A stretch of DNA of 6,381 nt from Propionicimonas sp. Lineage in GTDB: Bacteria > Actinomycetota > Actinomycetes > Propionibacteriales > Propionibacteriaceae. Of this stretch, positions 1 to 4,424 are shown one piece after another. The stretch is taken from positions 1 to 6,381 of the forward strand of contig JAVHXR010000167.1 in NCBI GenBank assembly GCA_031119515.1, read 5' to 3'. The number at the start of each line of letters is the position of its first letter. Position 1 is the stretch's first letter. Below the pieces are notes generated by a model. It had not been told where the DNA came from and did not search any database. It worked only from the letters and a program-made list of their open reading frames with translations. A program made the position numbers and the translations under genes.

Positions 1-1606
1 GCATCCAGCGGTCGACCTCGGCCGGGTCGAACGGCCCCTGCGTGTAGCCAGGGGAGCAGTACCGGAAGAAGTACCACGACGAGTCCACGAAGGTGTCCAT
101 CGTGTCGGTGTCACGGGACGCCGGCCCGCCGCACCGCGGGCAGGTGGTCGCCACCCAGTCGGTCGCCGCGGCGAGCGGGCTCGTCCCCTTCGGCTGCAGG
201 TCCGCCCCACGCAGGTCGGGCAGCCGCACCGGCAACTGGTCGTCCGGAACGGGCACCTCGCCGCAGTCGGGGCAGTGCACGATCGGGATCGGGCAGCCCC
301 AGAACCGCTGCCGGCTCAGCAGCCAGTCCCGCAGCCGGTAGGTGGTCGCGGCCCGGCCGGCGCCCTCGCCCTCCAGGAAGTCGCACATCGCGGCCACGCC
401 GGCGGCCTTGTCCGCCAGGCCGTCCAGCCTGGGCGAGTTCACGTACGCGCCGTCCCCGGGAGTCGCTACGCCGGTATCGCGCGGATCCGGCAGCCCGGTC
501 TCCAGCACCACCCGGACGGGCAGGTCGAAGGCGCGGGCGAAGTCGAGGTCGCGCTGGTCGTGGGCCGGCACCGCCATGATCGCGCCGGTCCCGTACTCGC
601 TCAGCACGTAGTCGGCGGCCCAGACCGGCAACCGCTCGCCGTTGACCGGGTTGATCGCGTAGGTGCCGAGGAAGACGCCGGTCTTGGGTCGCTCGGTGGA
701 CTGCCGCTCGATCTCGGTGGCCTTCTTGGTCTCCTCCAGGTAGGCCTCGAAGGCCTCCCGGTGCTCGGGCCTGCACAGCTCCGCCGCGATGTCGGCGTCA
801 GGGGCGACGACGAAGAAGGTGGCCCCGTAAAGGGTGTCGGGACGGGTGGTGAACACCGTCAGCGGCTGCTCGCGTCCCTCGACCCGGAAGTCGACGTAGG
901 CGCCCTGGGAGCGGCCGATCCAGTTGCGCTGCATCGCCAGCACCCGGTCGGGCCACTTCCCCTCCAGCGCACCCATGTCGTCCAGCAGGCGCTGGGCGTA
1001 GTCGGTGATCTTGAAGTACCACTGGGTCAGCTTCCGCTTGGTCACCACCGACCCGCAGCGCTCGCACAGCCCCTGGACCACCTGCTCGTTGGCCAGCACG
1101 GTCTGGTCCTTGGGGCACCAGTTGACGAAGGAGTCCTTGCGGTAGGCCAGCCCGCGCTCGTGGAACCGCAGGAACAGCCACTGCGTCCAGCGGTAGTACT
1201 CGGGGTCGGACGTGTGCAGCCGCCGGCTCCAGTCGAAGCTCAGCCCGTACCGCTTGAAGGAGCGGGCCTGGGTGTCGATGTTGGCGTACGTCCAGTCGGC
1301 CGGATGGGCGTTGCGGGCGATCGCGGCGTTCTCCGCCGGCAGGCCGAAGGAGTCCCAGCCGATCGGGTGCATCACGTCGTAGCCGCGCAGCCGCCAGTAC
1401 CGGGCGACCACGTCGCCCATCACGAACGCCTCGGCATGGCCCATGTGCAGGTCGCCGGAGGGGTACGGGAACATGTCCAGCACGTAGCGGCGCTCCCGGC
1501 TGTCGTCGTCGAGCGGGGCGAACGTCCCGTCCTGCTCCCAGAACTGCTGCCAGCGCTCCTGCGCCGCGGCGGCGTCGTACCCCCGCCGGACCTGCTCAGT
1601 GGTCAC
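1..1606 (-). CDS. leuS: Leucyl-tRNA synthetase, N-terminal part (cut by window edge)
   Basis: Class I aminoacyl-tRNA synthetase that charges tRNA-Leu with leucine in the cytoplasm. The frame is open for 535 codons from GTG at 1606 to the left edge without a stop. Seen in order: the HIGH-type signature HMGH at residues 54-57; DSFGLPAEN around 85-93; a Cys-containing zinc-type module around 164-184; the CP1 editing domain with TTRPDT at 253-258 and YGTGAIMAVPAHDQRD around 338-352, whose D350 matches the conserved editing Asp; a second Cys cluster around 438-492; and DSSWYFFRY at 508-516. The KMSKS loop and anticodon-binding domain lie outside the window, so roughly 300 or more residues are missing. 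The GTG start is chosen because AGGAG (1619-1615) lies 8 nt upstream and the family-typical N-terminus begins at once. It is preceded by a probable leucine attenuator. Identity is very secure; this comes from motif recognition, not a search. Confidence 0.97.
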   Translation of the reverse strand, partial: MTTEQVRRGYDAAAAQERWQQFWEQDGTFAPLDDDSRERRYVLDMFPYPSGDLHMGHAEAFVMGDVVARYWRLRGYDVMHPIGWDSFGLPAENAAIARNAHPADWTYANIDTQARSFKRYGLSFDWSRRLHTSDPEYYRWTQWLFLRFHERGLAYRKDSFVNWCPKDQTVLANEQVVQGLCERCGSVVTKRKLTQWYFKITDYAQRLLDDMGALEGKWPDRVLAMQRNWIGRSQGAYVDFRVEGREQPLTVFTTRPDTLYGATFFVVAPDADIAAELCRPEHREAFEAYLEETKKATEIERQSTERPKTGVFLGTYAINPVNGERLPVWAADYVLSEYGTGAIMAVPAHDQRDLDFARAFDLPVRVVLETGLPDPRDTGVATPGDGAYVNSPRLDGLADKAAGVAAMCDFLEGEGAGRAATTYRLRDWLLSRQRFWGCPIPIVHCPDCGEVPVPDDQLPVRLPDLRGADLQPKGTSPLAAATDWVATTCPRCGGPASRDTDTMDTFVDSSWYFFRYCSPGYTQGPFDPAEVDRWM

Positions 1607-1641
1607 TTCCCGATCTCCTGTTCCGTGTGCTCTGCCGGCAT
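1603..1641 (-). CDS. Possible 12-codon ORF coupled to leuS start
   Basis: ATG at 1641 opens a 12-codon frame, MPAEHTEQEIGK. It starts directly after the T-tract of the attenuator hairpin, and its TGA (1605-1603) overlaps the leuS GTG as GTGA. Such 4-nt overlaps are typical of translational coupling. No Shine-Dalgarno is visible for the ATG other than the G-run of the terminator stem. The same frame stays open far upstream to about 1875, as expected by chance in GC-rich DNA. This may be a chance ORF. Confidence 0.2.
   Translation of the reverse strand: MPAEHTEQEIGK
1615..1619 (-). promoter_or_regulatory. Ribosome binding site of leuS
   Basis: AGGAG on the minus strand ends 8 nt before the GTG at 1606. 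It is the best Shine-Dalgarno in this stretch and fixes the leuS start. It lies downstream of the attenuator hairpin, so read-through transcripts retain it. Confidence 0.8.
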
Positions 1642-1642
1642 G

Positions 1643-1678
1643 AAAAAACCCCCGCGTGCCCGTGGGCTCGTCAGGGGG
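1643..1678 (-). terminator. Rho-independent terminator in the leuS leader (attenuator)
   Basis: On the minus strand, CCCCC (1678-1674) pairs with GGGGG (1653-1649). Inside it GCC pairs with GGC around a CACG loop (1664-1661), with short GC pairs between, giving about 11 bp with two single-base bulges and one mismatch. Six T residues follow directly (1648-1643). It points towards leuS and ends 36 nt before its start codon. The nearest gene upstream on the same strand ends near 2578 with an opposite-strand gene between, so the only sensible target is the leuS transcript itself. That makes it an attenuator rather than a gene-end terminator. Confidence 0.78.
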
Positions 1679-1680
1679 CG

Positions 1681-1702
1681 CCGCGACCTCGGTAGGCCGC
1701 GG
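1681..1702 (-). promoter_or_regulatory. GC hairpin between leader peptide and terminator
   Basis: CCGCGGCC (1702-1695) pairs with GGTCGCGG (1688-1681) around a 6-nt loop: eight pairs including one G-T, and G1703-C1680 can add a ninth. It begins at the base after the leader stop codon (1705-1703). A ribosome stalled on the Leu codons would cover its 5' arm. A competing weaker hairpin, GTAG/CTAC, can form from about 1706 to 1692. By eye I could not find an antiterminator that clearly excludes the terminator, so its exact role (pause hairpin or anti-antiterminator) is inference. Confidence 0.55.
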
Positions 1703-1732
1703 CTACGCAAGCAGCAGGACTTGACTGTGCAC
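1703..1732 (-). CDS. Leucine-rich leader peptide of leuS
   Basis: Nine codons from GTG (1732-1730) to TAG (1705-1703) encode MHSQVLLLA. The three consecutive Leu codons are CTG CTG CTT. CTT is uncommon in such GC-rich DNA and would favour stalling when charged tRNA-Leu is scarce. The frame stops right before a hairpin and a T-tract terminator, the arrangement of amino-acid attenuators such as those of leuA and ilvB in actinobacteria. The GTG is 7 nt after a TATCAT -10 element, which fits leaderless translation. Alternatively, ATG at 1750 in the same frame gives a 15-residue version, MAYHDGVHSQVLLLA, with GAGGAG 15 nt upstream (long spacing). Another frame through the same bases gives Cys-Cys instead of Leu, but it does not stop before the hairpin. 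Expression is unproven. Confidence 0.55.
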   Translation of the reverse strand: MHSQVLLLA

Positions 1733-1738
1733 ACCGTC

Positions 1739-1744
1739 ATGATA
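1739..1744 (-). promoter_or_regulatory. Candidate -10 element for leuS transcript
   Basis: TATCAT on the minus strand matches the actinobacterial TANNNT -10 pattern. The start would fall near 1732, exactly on the GTG of the Leu leader peptide. No good -35 is seen 16-18 nt upstream (AGATCC at 17 nt), which is common in this phylum. Confidence 0.45.
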
Positions 1745-1804
1745 GGCCATCCACCGCCACCGGATCTCCTCGACCCCGTCGCGGTGGCCGGCCGGCGGCG
1801 TCGG

Positions 1805-1818
1805 ATCCGGCGCCGGAT
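1805..1818. repeat. 14-bp perfect palindrome in divergent gap
   Basis: ATCCGGCGCCGGAT is a perfect palindrome between the leuS and VIT promoters. It could be a dimeric repressor site or a chance product of GC-rich DNA. It lies too far upstream of leuS to be part of the attenuator. Confidence 0.35.
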
Positions 1819-1846
1819 GGGCCTGCGCAACCACCCCCGGGGCCGG

Positions 1847-1865
1847 TTAGGCGTGGCTTTCCTTG
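1847..1865 (+). promoter_or_regulatory. DtxR/IdeR-like operator upstream of VIT gene
   Basis: TTAGGCGTGGCTTTCCTTG agrees at 12 of 19 positions with the IdeR/DtxR consensus TTAGGTTAGSCTAACCTAA as I recall it, including an intact TTAGG half and the CCT of the other half. It lies 36 bp before the VIT-family start codon. The bases TAGGCG (1848-1853) could also act as a -10, so a metal-loaded repressor would block it. The match is partial. The neighbouring inverted repeat CCTTG-N7-CAAGG (1861-1877) is another operator candidate. Confidence 0.4.
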
Positions 1866-1877
1866 CTTGCGACAAGG
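1861..1877. repeat. Inverted repeat CCTTG-N7-CAAGG
   Basis: Perfect 5-bp arms separated by 7 bp lie 24 bp upstream of the VIT-family start and overlap the right end of the DtxR-like box. It may be an operator or a small hairpin in the 5' untranslated region. Confidence 0.3.
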
Positions 1878-1901
1878 GGATTTACCGGTCATGGTGGAGT
1901 T

Positions 1902-2621
1902 ATGGCAGTCGCGTTCCCCTCTCTCGCGCCGGCCCGCGAGGACTCCCTCAACTCGCGGCTCAACTGGCTGCGCGCCGGTGTGCTGGGAGCCAACGACGGC
2001 ATCGTGTCGATCGCCGGGCTGGTGTTCGGAGTGGCCGGTGCCACCTCCGACCAGCTGTCGCTGCTGGTGGCCGGGCTGGCCGGCGTGGTGGCAGGTGCGC
2101 TGTCGATGGCAGGCGGCGAGTACGTCTCGGTCAGCAGCCAGCGCGACACGGAACTCGCGGCGCTCGCCGAGCAGCGCCGCGCCGCCAGCAGCGACCCCGC
2201 GCTGGTCGCCAACCAGCTGCGCGCGTACTACCTCGCCCAGGGACTGGAGCCCGACCTGGCCGACCGGGTCGCCACCGAGCTCACCGCCGGCGGCGGCGGC
2301 CTCGACCACCACGCCCGGACCACGATCGGGCTGGACGCCGACACGCCGGTCTCGCCGTGGGCGGCGGCCAGGGCGTCGCTGCTGGCCTTCGTCGCCGGCG
2401 CGGTCATCCCGCTGGTTGCGATGGTCTTCAGCCCGTACTCCCTGCGGTTGCCGGTGACGGTGGTCGCGGTCTGGCTCGCCCTGCTGCTGACCGGGCTGGT
2501 GAGTTCCCGGCTGGGCGGCTCCCGGCCCGGCCGGCCGATGCTGCGCAACCTCGTCGTCGGCACCTTGGCAATGGGCCTCACCTACCTGATGGGGACGCTG
2601 GCCGGAGGACTGCTCGCCTGA
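1902..2621 (+). CDS. VIT/CCC1-family iron/manganese transporter
   Basis: Integral membrane protein of 239 residues, the usual size for bacterial members of the family, whose eukaryotic relatives export Fe2+/Mn2+ from the cytosol. Seen: TM1 about 23-47 with GANDGIVS (D32 at the conserved Asp position); TM2 about 52-78 with SMAGGEYVSVSSQRD (M69, E73 at conserved positions); a cytoplasmic loop about 79-155; then three hydrophobic segments about 157-179, 183-209 and 216-239. The loop reads DPALVANQL near 98-106, where relatives usually carry several Glu residues, so the cytoplasmic metal-binding patch looks reduced. ATG 1902 is chosen because family similarity starts just after it. The GGTGG/GGAG upstream is only 2-4 nt away, so initiation is weak or leaderless. 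A TTG at 1863 would add 13 unlikely residues. A DtxR/IdeR-like box upstream suggests metal control. The 3' end overlaps the opposing gene by 44 bp. Confidence 0.9.
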   Translation: MAVAFPSLAPAREDSLNSRLNWLRAGVLGANDGIVSIAGLVFGVAGATSDQLSLLVAGLAGVVAGALSMAGGEYVSVSSQRDTELAALAEQRRAASSDPALVANQLRAYYLAQGLEPDLADRVATELTAGGGGLDHHARTTIGLDADTPVSPWAAARASLLAFVAGAVIPLVAMVFSPYSLRLPVTVVAVWLALLLTGLVSSRLGGSRPGRPMLRNLVVGTLAMGLTYLMGTLAGGLLA

Positions 2622-3582
2622 TCGGCGCCCGCGCGGTGGCGAGCAGCCCGGGACGCAACTCGTCCCACACCGACGGCGGCACGACCGCGTCGGTCACATG
2701 GCTGAGGATGCCGACCAGGTAGGACTCCGGCACCAGCACCTCCGCCCGTTCCAGGCAGATCGAGGCGAGCGCGCCCTCCCCGGTGATCCAGGCCGCCATC
2801 CCCAGCAGCGCCAGCGCGTAGCCCTGGTGCAGCGGCGGCGTGCGGTTCACCACCCGCCGCCACAGCTCGAGGTGGTGGGCCGCGTCCGGGCGCGACATCG
2901 CCAGCAGGGCCACGTCGCGGGCATCGGGGTGGGCGGCCAGGATCGCGAACCGGGCGGCCTCCTCGTCGGTCAGGCGCTGCCGGGAGCGGTACTCCCGCAG
3001 GGCCTGCCCCATCAGGCCGGCCCACCGGGTGTCACGCTGGCCGGAGAGTTCGGCGCCCGCGCGCTCGGCCAGGTCGCCCAGCCCTGCCAGCTCTGCCGCC
3101 GGCGGCCCGTCCAGCAGCGCCGCCAGGTCGGCCCGCGACGGCCGCGCGACCAGGCCGTGGACCGTCGCCTCGGCCGCCATCGGACTGCTGGTGGGGTCGT
3201 GCCGGCCGTGCGGCCCGCCCGGCCGGTCGGCGTACCAGGTGTCCCGGTCGACCAGCGTCAGCCGGCGGCACGCCCCTCCGCCCAGGAAGGCGTCGCAGCG
3301 TTCGAGCACCGACCAGCCGAGTTCCCGGTCGGTGGTGTAGGCGACGAACCAGGCGTCCGCCGCCGGGAACCGGCGCCAGATCCTGGCGAGCACCGCCTCG
3401 GCCCCGTCCGGCGCGGAGGTGTCGGCCAGGTCGACGCGGGCGGTCACCGCCACGACACCGGCGTCGACGACGAGCACGACAAGCGAGTCCTGGGGATGGA
3501 AGCCGAGCAGGTGGGGAATCAGGCCGAGGGCGTCATCGACGGTTCGCAACCGCAGCCGGGGCCGGGGGTCATGTGGGTTCAT
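2578..3582 (-). CDS. DUF4192 family protein, function unknown
   Basis: Soluble protein of 334 residues with no signal peptide or membrane span, belonging to the actinobacterial DUF4192 family, for which I know no established function. Seen: near the N-terminus, PHLLGFHPQDSLVVL (about 23-37), the family hallmark; DRDTWYAD (about 112-119); AAEATVHGLVARPSRADL (about 136-153); and a helical C-terminal part with TPPLHQGYALALLGMAAW and GEGALASICLERA (about 248-280). ATG 3582 is chosen because the hallmark lies about 24 residues in, as is usual. The frame is open upstream to 3996, but that part is low-complexity antisense to the neighbouring gene. No good Shine-Dalgarno is seen. The last 14 codons overlap the VIT gene on the other strand, so both sequences are constrained there. 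It diverges from the next gene across a gap with DnaA boxes. Confidence 0.88.
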   Translation of the reverse strand: MNPHDPRPRLRLRTVDDALGLIPHLLGFHPQDSLVVLVVDAGVVAVTARVDLADTSAPDGAEAVLARIWRRFPAADAWFVAYTTDRELGWSVLERCDAFLGGGACRRLTLVDRDTWYADRPGGPHGRHDPTSSPMAAEATVHGLVARPSRADLAALLDGPPAAELAGLGDLAERAGAELSGQRDTRWAGLMGQALREYRSRQRLTDEEAARFAILAAHPDARDVALLAMSRPDAAHHLELWRRVVNRTPPLHQGYALALLGMAAWITGEGALASICLERAEVLVPESYLVGILSHVTDAVVPPSVWDELRPGLLATARAPIRRAVLRPASPSGR

Positions 3583-3612
3583 GCCTAGGACACTCTCGTC
3601 GCCGGAACCCCT

Positions 3613-3621
3613 CGTGGACCA
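3613..3621 (-). promoter_or_regulatory. Degenerate DnaA-box-like site
   Basis: CGTGGACCA on the plus strand agrees with TGTGGACAA at 7 of 9 bases, meaning a minus-strand box. It is 1 bp from an exact plus-strand box at 3623 and could extend the cluster. Two mismatches make it weak. Confidence 0.2.
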
Positions 3622-3622
3622 C

Positions 3623-3631
3623 TTGTCCACA
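3623..3631 (+). promoter_or_regulatory. DnaA box, exact TTGTCCACA
   Basis: Exact match to the preferred DnaA box of Streptomyces and mycobacteria. It sits in the gap between two divergent genes, 41 bp upstream of the DUF4192 start codon. The match extends two bases (GC) into the next copy's consensus. Confidence 0.55.
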
Positions 3632-3634
3632 GCT

Positions 3635-3655
3635 CCCGGCCCGCCCGCCCGGCCC
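3635..3655 (-). other. G-quadruplex motif, five GGG tracts
   Basis: On the minus strand there are five GGG runs (plus-strand CCC at 3635-3637, 3640-3642, 3644-3646, 3648-3650 and 3653-3655) with loops of 2, 1, 1 and 2 nt. Short loops favour a stable quadruplex. It fills most of the spacer between two DnaA boxes and lies on the sense strand of the DUF4192 gene, so it could also fold in that gene's mRNA if transcription starts upstream. Confidence 0.6.
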
Positions 3656-3662
3656 GGCGCAG

Positions 3663-3671
3663 TTGTCCACA
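3663..3671 (+). promoter_or_regulatory. DnaA box, exact TTGTCCACA (second copy)
   Basis: Second exact copy on the same strand, 40 bp from the first, which is close to four helical turns. It is 46 bp upstream of the next plus-strand start codon. Two exact 9-mers in a 134-bp gap are unlikely by chance in GC-rich DNA. Confidence 0.55.
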
Positions 3672-3703
3672 GCCCCACCGGGTGCGTCCGGGACTCCAGC
3701 GGG

Positions 3704-3709
3704 TAGCCT
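3704..3709 (+). promoter_or_regulatory. -10 element for a leaderless transcript
   Basis: TAGCCT fits TANNNT and ends 7 nt before the ATG at 3717. Transcription would therefore start at or next to the start codon, giving a leaderless mRNA. No Shine-Dalgarno is present and no clear -35 is seen. Confidence 0.5.
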
Positions 3710-3716
3710 TGTCGCG

Positions 3717-4361
3717 ATGACCCAGCCACCGTACCCTCCGCGACCTGACCAGCCGCAGCCGCCCGGGTGGGGCCCGGCACCGCTCGGCGGGTACCAGGGT
3801 GCGCCCGGCTACGATCCCACCCGGCCGCTGGGCGCCCGTCCGCCGGATTCCACCAACATCTCCGAGTTCGCGCCACCGCCCTCCCGGACGCCGATCCTGG
3901 TCGGCCTGGCCGCGGTAGTGGTCGCGATCCTGATAGCGGCCACCGCCACCCTCCAGCCCGGCGGCCTGTTCGGAGCGCGGCCCGCCCCGGCGTCACCCAC
4001 CCCGACCCCCAGCGCCACAGCAGCGCTGCCCGGCCAGCCGTTCGCCACCTCCGATGGCCGGGTGGAGGGTCGCTGGCAGGTGGTCGAGCGCCGCTGGACC
4101 GACGAGGGCGTCCAGGTCAAGGTATGGGTGGCGGTCGACCGCGGCACGCTGCGGTTCTCCTTCCTCGCCTTCTCCAACGACGCCGCAGAGGTGGTGTATC
4201 CGGCCCCGGGAGCCGACTACCCCGGGTTCACGGCGATGCCGATCGACCGCGGCGAGGAGCGTGACGGCTGGCTGTTCTTCCCGGTCTACCGCGCCGACCT
4301 CACCCTGATCCTCGCCAACGACTCCGGGCGCCAGATCTCGGCGCTCGTCGTCCCCGCCTGA
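3717..4361 (+). CDS. Single-pass membrane protein with proline-rich N-terminus, unknown function
   Basis: A 214-residue protein. Residues 1-57 are rich in Pro, Gly and Gln and probably cytoplasmic. Residues 59-80 form one transmembrane helix. Residues 81-105 are a Pro/Thr/Ser/Ala linker. Residues 107-214 form a compact, beta-rich looking domain with no Cys, exposed outside the membrane. This layout is common among actinobacterial envelope proteins, and the outer domain may be immunoglobulin-like in the manner of DUF4352, but I do not recognise it firmly. ATG 3717 is chosen because TAGCCT lies at leaderless spacing and MTQPPYPP is a typical beginning for such proteins. The frame stays open back to 3573, but that would run through the DnaA-box region and lacks a start signal. 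An inverted repeat spans the stop codon. No link to the downstream glycosyltransferase is evident, since that gene has its own promoter signal. Confidence 0.85.
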   Translation: MTQPPYPPRPDQPQPPGWGPAPLGGYQGAPGYDPTRPLGARPPDSTNISEFAPPPSRTPILVGLAAVVVAILIAATATLQPGGLFGARPAPASPTPTPSATAALPGQPFATSDGRVEGRWQVVERRWTDEGVQVKVWVAVDRGTLRFSFLAFSNDAAEVVYPAPGADYPGFTAMPIDRGEERDGWLFFPVYRADLTLILANDSGRQISALVVPA

Positions 4362-4377
4362 CGCGTCGGGAGCGCCG
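4339..4377 (+). terminator. Possible hairpin terminator spanning a stop codon
   Basis: CGGCGCTC (4339-4346) and GAGCGCCG (4370-4377) form an 8-bp perfect inverted repeat with a 23-nt loop that contains the TGA of the membrane protein gene and the palindrome GACGCGTC (4360-4367). There is no T-tract. It precedes the next promoter signal at 4394. The long loop makes it doubtful. Confidence 0.25.
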
Positions 4378-4393
4378 CCTGCCCACGAGCCGT

Positions 4394-4399
4394 TAGGGT
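4394..4399 (+). promoter_or_regulatory. -10 element for glycosyltransferase gene
   Basis: TAGGGT fits TANNNT. Transcription would start near 4406, leaving an approximately 19-nt leader that contains AGGAGG before the TTG at 4425. A leaderless start at the GTG at 4407 is the alternative. Confidence 0.45.
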
Positions 4400-4411
4400 G
4401 GCGGTCGTGGC

Positions 4412-4417
4412 AGGAGG
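4412..4417 (+). promoter_or_regulatory. Consensus Shine-Dalgarno deciding a TTG start
   Basis: AGGAGG is followed by 7 nt and then TTG at 4425. This perfect site supports the TTG over the GTG codons at 4398 and 4407, which have no such site. Confidence 0.7.
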
Positions 4418-4424
4418 AGACGGC

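Noticed and set aside
1607..1760. T-box riboswitch for leuS
   Set aside because: I found no T-box core sequence or specifier-loop architecture, and the roughly 125-nt leader is too short. A leader-peptide attenuator fits better.
1603..1875. 90-codon minus-strand ORF running through the leuS leader
   Set aside because: It is Arg/Pro-rich, crosses both the candidate promoter and the terminator hairpin, and resembles no protein. Only its last 12 codons, with the GTGA overlap, are kept as a weak possibility.
275..2722. Very long plus-strand open frame (815 codons)
   Set aside because: It runs antisense to leuS and across the attenuator and most of the VIT gene. Its translation is low-complexity and matches no family I know. 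It is an artefact of stop-poor GC-rich DNA; the minus-strand LeuRS reading has all family motifs.
2698..3588. 296-codon plus-strand frame opposite DUF4192
   Set aside because: It is a mirror of the DUF4192 coding strand, with His/Arg/Gln-rich composition and no recognisable motif.
3613..3671. Chromosomal replication origin
   Set aside because: There are only two exact DnaA boxes plus one weak one, no AT-rich unwinding element, and no dnaA, dnaN or rpmH nearby. Real actinobacterial origins have many more boxes.
3573..3716. N-terminal extension of the membrane protein to 3573
   Set aside because: It would translate the DnaA-box and G-tract region and lacks a start signal. The -10 at 3704-3709 supports ATG 3717.
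3583..3996. N-terminal extension of the DUF4192 protein to ATG 3996
   Set aside because: The added 138 residues are low-complexity antisense of the membrane-protein gene and would cross its promoter. Family similarity begins just after ATG 3582.
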